A stretch of 64,000 nucleotides of DNA from Actinomortierella ambigua (GCA_016098155.1 JAAAJB010000013.1:1-64000); one strand, 5' to 3'; shown: positions 13,027 through 24,000, counted from the first letter of the stretch. Notes: generated by a model not told the origin, from the letters alone. Program-made: numbers and translations.

Positions 13027-13394
13027 GGGGTGGGGGCGGTTTGATATTCTACTACGTCCGGGCTACTGATATCGGACGTCAATTGGTTCCTCGTCCTTCA
13101 AGGTGTTGTCCAGAAGAAAAGAGTGCCGCAGAATGGCGTAAATGGAGGGAATGAAAGAGGATCGAGTGCGGAAAAGAGGGACAATGGGAGGGACGTGATC
13201 ACGCAATGAGAAGGAGAGGAATTGTGCGTTTTTGTACCTTTTGGGCAAGCCGACCGAAACAAATAACGAAGGTGTGTGTGTGTGCCTCTGGAGCCCCGAA
13301 ACGCCACGGAGCGCAAGGCTCCGAGGTCACGTGGGTCTCCGTGACTGTCAAAAGTTCAATTCCACCGCGTCTGGCCTAGGCAACAATTTTCTTG
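13027..13394. promoter_or_regulatory. COX15 upstream region
   Basis: About 370 bases between the COX15 start and the first cassette copy. It holds a short GT repeat near 13272 and a CACGTG palindrome at about 13328-13333. CACGTG is the core of E-box/CDE sites bound by bHLH factors such as Cbf1. Whether it regulates COX15 is not shown. Confidence 0.3.
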
Positions 13395-13790
13395 ACCAAG
13401 CATCCCCCTGACACCCTTTGGGTTCAGGCCATAGCGAAGGTGGTCTCTCGTCTACTCTTTTGCTCATCTCCTCCACAACAAGAATTTACATTTTGGGACG
13501 GGACCCCCCCTCAGAAAACGTCGGATGGTTGGACAACGTAGGCCGAATGAGGCGTTTCGCTGTGCGTCAAGCGAACTACTTTCTTTTTTTACCTTAATCT
13601 CGTGCAAGGAAGAGCCGAGTTTCCCGTTTGTATTACTGTTTGAAAGTCGAACCAACGTGGTCTTGTCTACTGCCTTTGACGACATGAGCTAAACCCCTCC
13701 AAAATTCATTGTGTTAAAACTCGATGAAATATGATCATGTTCTAGTTTCGAGTCTAAGCCCATGTTTGCGAAGAAGAGGCAGCATCGGAC

Positions 13791-13798
13791 TATAAAAT
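13791..13798 (+). promoter_or_regulatory. TATA box of the copy-1 MGSC gene
   Basis: TATAAAAT 75 bases before the ATG. The copy-2 gene has the same element (TATAAA at 15854-15859, 57 bases before its ATG), so the promoter is retained in both copies. Confidence 0.7.
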
Positions 13799-13865
13799 CC
13801 CCTTCTTCTCCAGCACCTCCGCTTCTCACCAATTGACAAGCATTCAACACTCCTGCTATTCCACC

Positions 13866-14072
13866 ATGGGTTCCTGCATCAGCACACGCGGCGTAGAGAG
13901 TGCCGCTCCTACCAAGAAAACGACAGCGCCCCATGGAGTATCAAGCAGCAAGCATGGCCAGCACCGTCGCCCGCGACGCCACCAAAAACGCCCCACTGAT
14001 GGCTCGGATTTCGGATACATCGGTGCCCTTGTTGCTGCCAGTACTGTTTGTCCTCATGGCGGAGGCTGTTAA
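13866..14072 (+). CDS. Small MGSC-type lipid-anchor candidate, copy 1
   Basis: A 68-residue single-exon protein with an ideal start context (CCACCATGGG). It starts MGSCIS: Gly2 with Ser at position 6 is the classic N-myristoylation pattern, and Cys4 is placed for palmitoylation, the dual-anchor layout of many plasma-membrane proteins. The middle is basic and Ser/His/Arg-rich, shared with copy 2 (KKTTAPHGVSSSK). The C-terminus ends CPHGGGC, shorter than the Gly/His/Cys-rich tail of copy 2. No known domain. Coding status is inferred from start context, a TATA box and conservation of both termini between the two copies. Confidence 0.6.
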   Translation: MGSCISTRGVESAAPTKKTTAPHGVSSSKHGQHRRPRRHQKRPTDGSDFGYIGALVAASTVCPHGGGC

Positions 14073-14090
14073 ACACGATTCGTAGCCTCC

Positions 14091-14116
14091 TAAAAAAAAA
14101 AAAAAAAAAAAAAAAA
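14091..14116. repeat. Poly-A run after the copy-1 MGSC gene
   Basis: A run of about 26 A closely follows the MGSC stop codon; the second cassette has a shorter run of A at the same place (about 16179-16192). The shared position shows it was present in the ancestral cassette. Confidence 0.9.
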
Positions 14117-14732
14117 GTTCTTTTAGTAGATGCTCTTTGGGATTGAAAAGTTGGGAGCTAGCAACGTGAACAAGGTCAGAGGGAACCTTTGCAGAAAGTG
14201 GGACGGTGCGCGTTCTTGAAGTTTGTCTCGCACGCTTATCCACTTCCTGCAAGATTGCTTTTGAGATTGACACCAACACACTTTCAGGTATGTAGACGGG
14301 ATAACCTTTAACAGTACCCCCTGAGAAGAGAGAGCAATTTCATTGCGAGATAGTGGAATGTGTTTATGTACTGTCGAATCGCCTGCGGTCAATAGAGGCT
14401 ACATGATAAGAAGCGTTGGTGGCAAGTCCTGGTCACGAACAGAGGTCAAAGAGACAATACAGCACAATGAGTCGACTCAAGTGCAACGGTTCAATGCAGA
14501 CGCTATCATAGTAACTGTGTCGAAGTGTATTTAAGAATTTGAGAGGAAGCATCTTGAGGCTTATCCCCTCCATCATAAATATTGCATATTTGAGAGTTGT
14601 CTATCTATGAGTATGTAGATATATGGGCATTCATCATACCAGCTTTATTTATTCAGCTTTTTTTTCGCTCTCGTTCATCTGCCAAGTATTCTCTTAATTG
14701 CAGGAGTCCTCCAACCACCATCGATACTAATT
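14117..14732 (+). other. Duplicated spacer between MGSC and MGNC genes
   Basis: This block is well conserved with 16193-16737. It contains an open frame of 63 codons (14343-14534; counterpart ends at 16573). I compared the frame between the copies: about eleven differences change an amino acid and about four do not, so it does not look protein-coding under selection. It probably contains the promoter and leader of the downstream MGNC gene, including a pyrimidine-rich stretch ending in AG shortly before the start. Confidence 0.5.
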
Positions 14733-15132
14733 ATGGGCAACTGTTTCGGCGCGAAAAAGTGTCGACACCGGTCCTAAAGAAGGTCACGACATCTTTAGCG
14801 GCCTTCCTCCTGCTCCTCCCAAGATAGTCGATGACATGAAACCACAGCCAGCGCGCCAGATCTTCCTCAGCAGCAACAACGCCAAAGCCAATACCTTGGC
14901 TAGTGAAAGCGGCGCCCCAGCCGCGACCAGCTACACGGTCACAACCACTAGCCGTGCTGTCGCAACCCGGACTTTCCACCCTGCACCCATTTCTCACTAT
15001 GGAGAGAGGGACGATTCTCGCGGTGGAAGTGGTGGAGGCGGTCAACTTGGTGGTGATGGTGACGGTGGAGAAAGGGGAGGCGGAGGTGGTGGAAGCGGAG
15101 CAGGAGGCTTTGGATGTGGTATATTCCCTTGA
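14733..15132 (+). pseudogene. MGNC-type protein, copy 1, frameshifted near the start
   Basis: The start MGNCFGAK matches copy 2, but an extra A in the run after GCG shifts the frame and translation stops after 14 codons (14733-14777). The ancestral frame resumes and is open from an internal ATG at 14836 to 15132. That 98-residue stretch includes PARQIFLSSNNAK and PISHYGERDDSRGGSGGGG and a Gly-rich tail ending FGCGIFP. Compared with copy 2, copy 1 lacks the Ala/Thr-rich repeat after the anchor but keeps the likely original Gly-rich C-terminus. It could be a pseudogene, or be translated without its anchor from the internal ATG. The homopolymer makes a sequencing error possible. Confidence 0.6.
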
Positions 15133-15415
15133 CCATCGGTGCTATTTTCTGTTTGAATGCACGTTGAGGACATTTGACAATATGGGCATGCTCCATGATG
15201 CGATCCTTCGATGTGTGAAACTTAGCGCCGCCGTTTGACAAAAGGTCTACCACAATTGCCAGTTCCATGCAAGGAGCAAAAATGGCACAGGGCCCTGGTT
15301 ACACCGCAAGTTCACTTGCACCTCTCAGCTTCTGGGCTGTGGAAGCATGCATGAATTGAGCTCCATCCAGCCAAGATATCGTCATTTAGGGGATGTGGCA
15401 TTCTTTCTTTTTGCC

Positions 15416-17190
15416 AAGCATCCCCTGACACCCTTTGGGTTCAGGCCATAGCGACGAAACAACCCCCATCAGCGTCGCGACCGTTGACGAAAATATTTGG
15501 TCTCTTGTCTACTCTTTCGTTCATCTCGTCCACAACAAGGATTTACGTGTTTGGAGAAGATGCCCCCCCCCCTCAGAAAACGCTGGATGGTTGGATAACG
15601 TAGACCGAATGAAGCGTTTCGCTTTGTGTCGAGCGAACTACCTAAATCTCGTGCAAGGAAGAGCCGATTTTCCCATTTGTATCACTGTTTGAAAGTCGAA
15701 CTAACGCTGTCTTGCCTACTGCCTTCAATGGCATGAGCCAAACCCGTGCTTTTAGGACTCGAAACCAGTCCAAAATTCGTCGCGTTAAAACACGATATAA
15801 AACAACGAATTTGGACTGGTTTCGAGTCTAAGCGAAGAAGTGGCAGCCTTGGACTATAAAGTCCCACCACCTCCAGTTGATAAGTATTCAACACCCCTAC
15901 TATTCCGACCATGGGTTCCTGCTTCAGCACACTTTACAAGAAAACGACAGCGCCCCATGGAGTATCAAGCAGCAAGCCTGGCCAGTACCGTCGTCCGCAA
16001 TACCTCCAAGGAGGCCCCACTGGTGGCTCGGATTTCGGAATCATCAGTGCCTCCATCTATTCCAGCGGTGATGGCTATTCTGGTGGTCATGGCGGTTGTC
16101 ATGGCGGAGGCCACGACGGTTGTCACATTGGAGGCCACTCTAGTAGCTGTTAAACATGATACGTAGCCTCCTCGCAACAAAAAAAAAAAAAAGCGTACCA
16201 CTAGTAAATACTCTTTGGATTGAAAAGTTGGGAGCAAGCAACGTGAACAAAGTCCGAGGGAACCTTTGCAGAAAGTGGGACGATGCGCGTTGTTGATGTT
16301 TGTCTCGCACGCTTATCCACTTCCTGCAAGATTGCTTTTGAGATCGACACCAACACGCTTTTAGGTATACGGATAGTTTCAATGCGAGATAGTCGATTGT
16401 GTTTATGTACTGTCGATTCACCTGCGGTCAAAAGAGGCTACATGATAAGAAGCGTCGGTGGCAAGTCCTGGTCACTAACAGAGGCCAAAGAGACAATACG
16501 GCACAATGAGTCGACTCAAGTGCAACGGTTCGATGCAGACGCTATCATAGTTGCTGTATCGAAGTATATTTAAGGAGACATCTGGAGGCGTACCCCTTCC
16601 ATTAATATAGCATAATGAGTATGTAAATATATGGGCATACATCATACCAGTTTGATTTGTTCAGCTTTTTCGCTCTCGTTCATCCGCCAAGTATTTTCTT
16701 AATTGCAAGAGTCTTCCAACCACCAGCGATCCTAATTATGGGCAACTGTTTCAGCGCGAAGAGTGTCGAGGGCGCAACGGCCGCGACCGCGACCGCGAAG
16801 AGAGTCTCCGCTACGGCAAGCACCAGTAACGCGAGTACCAAGGTCACGATACCTTTGGCAGCCTCTCCTCCTGCTCCTCCCAAGAAAGTCGATGACACGA
16901 AATCACAGCCAGCGCGCCAGATCTTCCTCAGCAGCAACAACGCCAAAACCAATACCTTGGCTAGTGCAAACTGCGTCCCAGCCGCGACCAGCTTCACAAC
17001 CACTAGCCGTGCTATCGCAACCCCGGACCTTCCACCCTGCACCCATTTCTCACTATGGAGAGAGGGACGATTCTCGCGGTGGAAGTGGTGGAGGCGGTCG
17101 ATTTGGTGGTGTAGAAGCATGTGTCGAACTCCATCCAGCCAAGATATCTCGGTGATTTACGCGTCATTTAGGAGATGTGGCTTACTTTCT
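15416..17190. repeat. Tandem cassette duplication, copy 2
   Basis: Second direct copy of the MGSC/MGNC cassette, immediately downstream of copy 1. Alignment by eye follows all blocks: leader, TATA, MGSC gene, poly-A, spacer, MGNC gene, terminal ctccatccagccaagatatc. About 1.8 kb long; it is shorter than copy 1 mainly in the Gly-rich end of the MGNC gene and the spacer after it. Confidence 0.9.
15911..16153 (+). CDS. Small MGSC-type lipid-anchor candidate with Gly/His/Cys tail, copy 2
   Basis: An 80-residue single-exon paralogue of the protein at 13866-14072. It begins MGSCFS (myristoylation pattern, Cys4 palmitoylation candidate), shares KKTTAPHGVSSSK and GGSDFG, and ends in a tail of GGH/GGC motifs (about residues 55-80: several His and three Cys among Gly). 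Such Gly/His/Cys-rich tails often bind metals, but that is only a suggestion. The TATA box at 15854 and the start context are kept. It lacks about six residues after the anchor relative to copy 1. Confidence 0.65.
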   Translation: MGSCFSTLYKKTTAPHGVSSSKPGQYRRPQYLQGGPTGGSDFGIISASIYSSGDGYSGGHGGCHGGGHDGCHIGGHSSSC

Positions 17191-17241
17191 TCTCCATTTA
17201 AAGTTAGAGCCCAATTCTTACAAGTACAGACATTCCATTGA
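16738..17241 (+). CDS. MGNC-type lipid-anchor candidate, copy 2, altered C-terminus
   Basis: A 167-codon open frame starting MGNCFSAK (myristoylation pattern with Cys4). Residues 15-50 are Ala/Thr/Ser-rich, followed by a short Pro stretch (PPAPPKK) and PARQIFLSSNNAK. An extra C in the run AACCCCGG (around 17022-17030) shifts the frame relative to copy 1. The Gly-rich tail is therefore replaced by an Arg/Trp-rich sequence (RFSRWKWWRR) that runs to a stop at 17241, beyond the duplicated block. Whether this is a functional new C-terminus, a pseudogene or a base-calling error cannot be told. Confidence 0.5.
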   Translation: MGNCFSAKSVEGATAATATAKRVSATASTSNASTKVTIPLAASPPAPPKKVDDTKSQPARQIFLSSNNAKTNTLASANCVPAATSFTTTSRAIATPDLPPCTHFSLWREGRFSRWKWWRRSIWWCRSMCRTPSSQDISVIYASFRRCGLLSSPFKVRAQFLQVQTFH

Positions 17242-17364
17242 ACATTGACATTTGCACTTACATTGGTCCTAGGACGAACACCATGACCTCCCAACATCTC
17301 ATTCCACCGCTGGTACAGCCAACTTGTCTTTGCTTTTACACTCCCCCACCTTTCCAATGCGTCT

Positions 17365-18242
<878 letters not shown>

Positions 18243-18553
18243 CCTCCCTCCTCACCCACCACGCACGCATTCATTTTAGTCCTCTCACCACACTGTAATC
18301 TAGAAACCCCTTTAATGAATTTTTGTTCTTCAATTGCCAGAGGGATGTGGTTCTTCTTTTTTTTTTCTATCGGTTGATAATGCAAAGAAAGATTGCGTTG
18401 TCTATGGTACAAAGATACGAGCCTCTTTAGTCTGGGAGAGAGGGAGGTGAAAATGGAGAAGGGAATTGCACGTTGGTATCGCGAGAAAGGCGTGGTCGAG
18501 AAGAAGTGGATATCCGATGGGGTTGAACGCGTTGGGTCAGCCCTTTATAGTCC
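18243..18553. other. Convergent intergenic region between OCA1 and the MIM2-like gene
   Basis: The 3' ends of a plus- and a minus-strand gene meet here. It contains a T-rich tract around 18355-18368 and no gene that I can support. Confidence 0.6.
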
Positions 18554-18987
18554 TCAAGCAAGCGCCTTGCCCTTGAAGTGATGAGTGAGGTAGCGTCCCC
18601 AGACTAGAATGGTAAAAGAAAAAAAAAAGGCAGATACTCGGTCAGTCAATACTAGGACAGAGAGCTCCTGCTCCATCCAGAAACAGAAACGCCGAAATAC
18701 AAGAAACGGGTATACTCACTCCAATAAGAAAACTTTTTGCCGAGGAAACGACCGACAAAGGGAAAGATAACGAGAGCGAACAGCTGACGCCCTTGCTCCA
18801 TGTTCTCGTCCCATTCCCGCTGCAAGTCCCTTGTCAAGTCGGACGAGGTGGAGTCGTCGGAAAGCTCCGAGTCACCATCGATGGACTGGATTTCGTCGTC
18901 GATATCCCAAGCGCGTTCGTGGTCGACTAGCTGCTCCGCTGCTTCGGCGGCGATGTACCCATCGGCTGCTGTCGGTAATTTGGCCAT
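18554..18987 (-). CDS. MIM2-like mitochondrial outer-membrane protein, two exons
   Basis: Exons 18987-18720 and 18603-18554 give 105 residues; the intron is GTGAGT...TCTAG in phase 1. The first 60 residues are acidic and Ser/Asp-rich. They are followed by LQREWDENMEQGRQ, one hydrophobic helix (LFALVIFPFVGRFLGKKF, about residues 69-86) and a short basic tail (WGRYLTHHFKGKALA). The layout of an acidic N-terminus, Trp-Glu motif, helix with PF-GxFLGK and aromatic-basic tail resembles fungal Mim2, which with Mim1 inserts single-span proteins into the outer mitochondrial membrane. This is a resemblance from memory of the family pattern, not a search result; another small tail-anchored protein remains possible. 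It is divergently arranged with PAT1. Confidence 0.55.
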
Positions 18988-19381
18988 GGAGTGATGTCTG
19001 GGTGGGTTGAGGTTTGGTTGAGGCAGGCGTGTTGAATGGAGTTGATGTGCAAACTCAAGAAGAGCGAGAAAGTGACGTCAGTATGGACGGTGGGCGAGGG
19101 GGAGAACAGAAAGTGCGCGCCTCCCCCTCCCCCCAAAGTCCAATGTGGAAGAGGAATCTTTTTAGCCGTACATTCACCTCCCCCCCCTCCCCCACTCTTT
19201 CTTCTCTTCACTTGCAAGCTGCCGTGTTCGTGTCCCCTCAGCAACCGGCATAACAAGGACCTCAGAGTAGACCGAAAGGAAGAAAGAGGCTTGTCACGGA
19301 ACAACACCTACCCCACCCAACCCAACCCAAACCCCATTACTCACACACATTCGAACAACCAAAGCCCAACAGCACTTTCGC
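18988..19381. promoter_or_regulatory. Bidirectional promoter region, MIM2-like / PAT1
   Basis: 394 bases separate the divergent start codons. It holds C-rich tracts (for example around 19110-19130 and 19179-19192) and a CCCAACCCAACCC-type repeat at about 19313-19335, 45-70 bases before the PAT1 ATG. No clear TATA box was seen. Confidence 0.4.
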
Positions 19382-22300
19382 ATGAGCTTCTTTGGATTCG
19401 ACACCACCCTCCCCGGACGCAATGGCCCTGGCGTCAGGGGAGGTACCAATGCTACCCTCAGCCTGGAGGAGCAGCACGAGCTGGATCGCCAGGTCCAGCG
19501 CTATGCCCTAGAGACTGGCGAAGACTTTGAGATTTACGACTACGGCGAGAAGTACGACAATCTGGCCGATGAGCTCGAGGAGACCCGAGATGATCTCAAT
19601 GACGAGACCTTTGGTGACTTTCAGGCAGAGCCAGGCAAGTTCACTTGGCCATCACCGCGGATGACCTTGTTTTCATGACCTCTATGAAGTGCATGGCCCG
19701 CTTGTGCTTTGTGTTCAGCTTCACTGCAGCGAATGGTTGAAGGGACGACAGGCAAAGCATGCAAGCTGATATCCTCCCTCTGTGGAGTACGCTCATTCTC
19801 TCTTTCTATCTCTCTCTCTCTTTCTCTTTGCTGTCATGCATCCATGCACATACATTCTCTTCTTGCCATCCCAATGATATGCACACAGCTGGCACAGACT
19901 TTGACTTTGCCACCAGTACGCGTCAGATGGCACCGACTCTCAAACAGGAGGAAGAACAATACCTGAAACAGCATCCAGGTACATATAGAGCTCATCATCA
20001 TCATCATCATCTCTCAGCTGGACGTTGGTTGCTTTGGGGGAGGGTAAAGACTCTACAAAGTAGGTGAATCATGCACTCACAGTGTTGCCTATGTCCTTGG
20101 ATCGCATCATCATCATAGCGGCCGAAGCTCCTAGACGCTCGTCATTCGCCTCGCTTTGGGAGACAGATCAGGATGGCTTCAAGAAGGGTCTTCCCGAGGT
20201 GAGACGTTGTGCCATTGGGTATGCGACGTGTACGCTTGCCCCACTGATTTAAGCTAGGCCTTTTCTAATCTTCATCAACGTTGTCAACTCAACTTTTTAG
20301 CCCTCGCACGCCGCGTCGTCCATCTGGGGCTCACTGGGCAGCACAAGTGCCAAGGGTGTCGGTAGGATAACAAACATAGGCATATGTTCAGTTGAGCGGG
20401 ACTCGATGGCCCAAAACCACCCCTTTTTCTAACATTAGCGGCTATTCTTGAACCACGTGTAATAGATCTTGGTGCTCAGGGATTTGTGCAGGACCCAGTC
20501 TTTGGTACAGGTACCTTCTTCTCCGGTAGCACCGCCTTCAACAAGGCTCCCAGCAGTTTGGCCGAGATCGAGGATCAGTTGCGTCGCACGGCTGGTGTCC
20601 AGTCACAAGGCCCTCAGCAACAGGAACGCAAGATGATGAGCCTTGAAGAAGTTGAGGCGGCACTCATGGGCATCAGCACTGCTCGACCAGTCATGACCGA
20701 GGCCCAGATCGCAGAGCAGCAGGCTCAAATGGCCAAGGTTGCCCAGCGTCGCGCTGATAGGGAGGCCAAGCAGACAGAAAGTGTATGGTCTCTTTTGTAT
20801 GAGAACAAGGATGATCAATGGTATCAATACCATACGTTCTAGGAATACGAGCTTGCTCACGCTGCATTATTTTTACCCCCCCCCCTTTTTTTTTTCTCCT
20901 CCAACAGGCCAAGTACAATGGATTGATGACTCAGAGCGACAAAGACTTCATCAACCGCATTCAGATCTCTCAGTTGGTGACGGACGACCCCTACGCTGAC
21001 GACTTTTACTGCCAGGTATACACGGCGATCCGCAACAGACACCTGCAGCAAATGGGTCTCCCAGGCACGTCCTCTGGCGGCGACACGAACGGAGGTCGAC
21101 GCAATGGACGTGCTGAACAGCGCATTCAGCAGCAAGTGCAGAGGATTGTGAGTGATGCCAAGCGCAACCCCAAGCGGACGAATGTTACGGTGCAAGGAGC
21201 TCTGGGCAAGATTGCGCTCAACTCGGTGCTGAACCCTCGTCAGTTGTTGCAAGTATCTCGTCGTACAACGACCGAGTCGTCAGGATCCTCGGCGGGCAGC
21301 TCACCCAAGCCCCCTTCCCCCGGACCGATCAGCACAAAATCGCACACGGTGTTGTCGTGGATCGAGAATATTTATACCGTCGTCCTTGCTCTGGAACAGA
21401 AGCGACGCCAGCAACCCCCACCCCCACGACCTGGTGAGGAGCAGCATGCGGCAGAGGCGATCCGAGAGTGGAACGAAGAATACGCGGTCCTGGCGCAAAA
21501 GATGTGGCGGGAGTTGCGGATCACGGTCCCGATTGGCATGGTTCACCCGCATCCTTTCATTGCCATTTTGAACTTTTCCAAGGGCAAGAAGGTGATTCCT
21601 CGCGTGTTGCGTCATTTGCTTCCCGAGCAGACACTGACGCTACTGACAATGTTGGTGGCCAACTTTGAGTCGCTGAACGTGTGCAAGGCTGACAACTACT
21701 CGGACGCTCAGGGCATTCAGGAGACGGAGCTGTTTATGAACACGATCGTGCCTCCGCTGCTTGGATTTGTCTCGGAGACGCCTTTCCGGATTGTCGTTGG
21801 CCTGTTGGCCTTGTTCGTCGAACGCAACAACATGGTCTGGGTTGCACGGAGCAAGGTAAAGAGAGAGGGATGGAGGGAGAAATACGTTGTACTTTTTTTT
21901 GTGAAACGTCTTGATTTGTTTATCTCTTCCTAGGGCTACTTCATTTGGCCATGCGTGTTACCTGTTGTTTCAGAGGATGCCAACACAGCCCTAACACTCG
22001 ATGCCAATTTCTTTCTCGACTACCATTAGCCCGGACTTGCCTTCTTGACGCTCTTCCTGAGTCGCGCAGAGACCCTCAAACAGGGTCAAGGTAACTTTAT
22101 GGTGCCTGACGAGCGGGAAGTTGCTCAATGGTAAGCTCAATATCTGTTGTCGTTTCAGATTGATCATGATAAATGTTTTTTTTTTGAGTGATTACTCTGA
22201 GCAAGCTATCCATTAACACACTCTTTTCGGCTTTGCTTCATTTCTTGCTCACCAGGAACGAGTTGTACAACCGCTTGTTTAGTCAGCTGCAGAGCCACCT

Positions 22301-22559
22301 GTCCTCACTGTTCATTCCCAAGGCAACTGTTGTGGACGATGTCTTTGTTTGGCGCTTCTTGGCTGCGCTGGCCGTGGGAGCCTCCGTAGAACAGCAGCAT
22401 GTTTTGGTGACAGGAGTGCGCGAACAGGTGCTCGAGAATGTGATTGCCGCCAAGTCATCGCGTCTCACACCCGACAAGGCTGCTCAGCGGATTGCCAACG
22501 TCAATCTGTTCCTTCATGCTCTGGGACTGGACGCCTCACAAGTCACAGTGCCCATGTAA
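19382..22559 (+). CDS. PAT1: mRNA decay factor PAT1, eight exons
   Basis: Pat1 is the P-body scaffold that links the Lsm1-7 ring, Dhh1 and Dcp2 to activate mRNA decapping. My model is 19382-19634, 19889-19978, 20119-20198, 20301-20361, 20466-20782, 20908-21855, 22030-22130 and 22256-22559, 717 residues with frame kept at every join. The N-terminus MSFFGFDTTLP, the acidic ETFGDF segment and GTDFDFA are typical. SLEEVEAALM is the conserved short motif, and KYNGLMTQSDKDFINRIQ with SQLVTDDPYADDFYCQV opens the conserved middle region. The C-terminal alpha-helical domain that binds Lsm1-7 and Dcp2 follows to the end. Intron 1 starts with GC (AG/GCAAGT), a GC-AG intron. Intron 6 contains an unused upstream acceptor. 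AT-rich aaataaataaaatg near 22709-22724 may serve for 3' processing. Confidence 0.95.
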
Positions 22560-23499
22560 AAAACACCCTAAATACCGCCAACAACAGCAACTAAAAGACA
22601 AAAAAAAATATTGAGACAGCTGCGTCCCTTCTTTCCTCTGAGAAAGGATCGCAGTGAGCTTCTCATAGTAAACCTAAGAAAAAAAAAAGACAACAGAATG
22701 ACACCGAAAAAAAAATAAATAAAATGTCATAAAAAAGAGCTTCTCCTGTCCATCCAAAAAATATATCAAAAGTGCAACCCTTACCGACATCAATCACAGG
22801 CACAAACATGTCTGCTCTCCCCAAGTTACTCGAGCCTGAGAGACTATGGTGAACACCATCAAAAAGTGGATCTGATCAGCGAATGACTGGAATTGCCCCA
22901 TCGATTTTTCAGCGTGTAGTCTAGATGAGCCACCTCCTTCCTTGATGGGAAGAGCACGCCCTCTGACACTCTGCAGACCCTTTGGCTTGGCATGTATATT
23001 GTCTGTTGAAGGTCATCCTGCTTGCAGGCTGTCAACAGCAGCAGTAGCAACAGTCAGTGACATGTAGGGGGCAGAAGAGTCAACCATGGTGAGGTCATTC
23101 GAGGACTTCAGCTTGTTGTGAGGTGCTGGTGGCGCGAGAGCGGCTAAAGCTTCTAGAGATCAAGGTCATCATTTTGCCAAATCTGACTGACGATAATACC
23201 CTCCTAGCACAAACTTGTACCCATCATGCTGAAAAGATGTTTATTGGATATACAGTAGCCTTCTTCTCTTCCCATATGTAGCTATCACTCTTGATATGGC
23301 TGTCTGCTGTCAGCCCTGCCTTCACATTCAGAGCAAGCGTAGCCCACTGAAATGTGCTCTCAATCAGACAAACACTTCCACCTAAATGATCCTTGATGCA
23401 AACTTTTAGACACGTTGACATATTTGAGGGAGCAGAAAAAAAACATGGACACGGATTTGTCAATCTCTATTGAGGACGAGTCGCCAAGTCTAATCCTCT
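22560..23499. other. PAT1 3' flank, no gene seen
   Basis: About 940 bases with many short A runs up to 22735, then mixed sequence. A minus-strand frame of 79 codons (23463-23224) has no recognisable features, and I do not propose it as a gene. Confidence 0.6.
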
Positions 23500-23889
23500 C
23501 TATTTGCTATCCCACTTGGTGTAAAGGATGCCATTCTGGACCCAGCAGCTACGAGGAACAAATCCCTGTGCATCCATGACTTTGGCACGCACAGTGCCCC
23601 AGAGCCACGACATGGCTCCCCAGCAATCACTCTGGGGAACCGGAGAAGTGTTGTCCGAGTTGGCAGTGCAGGAAAATTGGAGATAGCCACCGCTGTAACA
23701 GATGCTATGGCCGTTGAAGAGGGTAAGGGTGTTGTTCCAGTTTGTTTTGGCCAGCAGAAAATTGGCGTCGATATCCTTGGCACCGTAGAAGTGGACAGGG
23801 CTCGAACAACCCCAGCTGAACGGCTGATCAGCAGAGACAGTGGTGGCGACAAAGGCCGCGGCAGCAACAGCGATCGAGGTAAACTTCAT
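23500..23889 (-). CDS. Small secreted Cys/Trp-containing orphan
   Basis: A single-exon 129-residue protein with a clear signal peptide: MKFTS, an Ala/Val-rich core, and predicted cleavage after TVSA before DQPFSW. The mature part has five Cys and seven Trp and several Gly/Ser-Trp motifs (FSWGC, WGAMSWLWG, SCWVQNG). One N-glycosylation-type site (NNT) is seen. No known domain is recognised. The composition suits an extracellular beta-rich protein, such as a cell-wall or effector-like small protein. A TATA box lies about 105 bases upstream of the start. Secretion is inferred with good confidence; function is unknown. Confidence 0.8.
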   Translation of the reverse strand: MKFTSIAVAAAAFVATTVSADQPFSWGCSSPVHFYGAKDIDANFLLAKTNWNNTLTLFNGHSICYSGGYLQFSCTANSDNTSPVPQSDCWGAMSWLWGTVRAKVMDAQGFVPRSCWVQNGILYTKWDSK

Positions 23890-23990
23890 TCTTGGCGTGG
23901 ATGGTGGAGTGGGAGTGACTTGGGGATGGAAAGCTTGGGTTGGCTTGGGTTGGCTTGAAAGTGAGGAAGAAGGGAGGATGCCCTGGTAGC

Positions 23991-23998
23991 TTATATAG
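23991..23998 (-). promoter_or_regulatory. TATA box of the small secreted protein gene
   Basis: On the minus strand the sequence reads CTATATAAGC, about 105 bases before the ATG at 23889, consistent with a strongly regulated secreted-protein promoter. Confidence 0.7.
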
Positions 23999-24000
23999 AG

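Larger units (their letters stand above)
13395..15415. repeat. Tandem cassette duplication, copy 1
   Basis: First of two directly repeated segments of about 1.8-2.0 kb. Both begin with the sequence around ccctgacaccctttgggttc followed by aggccatagcga. Both then contain a TATA box, a small MGSC gene, a run of A, a conserved non-coding block and an MGNC gene, and end near ctccatccagccaagatatc. The copies differ by many substitutions and several indels, so the duplication is not recent. Confidence 0.9.

Noticed and set aside
14343..14534. 63-codon frame conserved in both cassette copies (counterpart ending at 16573)
   Set aside because: Between the copies, differences are mostly amino-acid changing (about 11 versus 4 silent), as expected for non-coding DNA, so I did not call it a gene.
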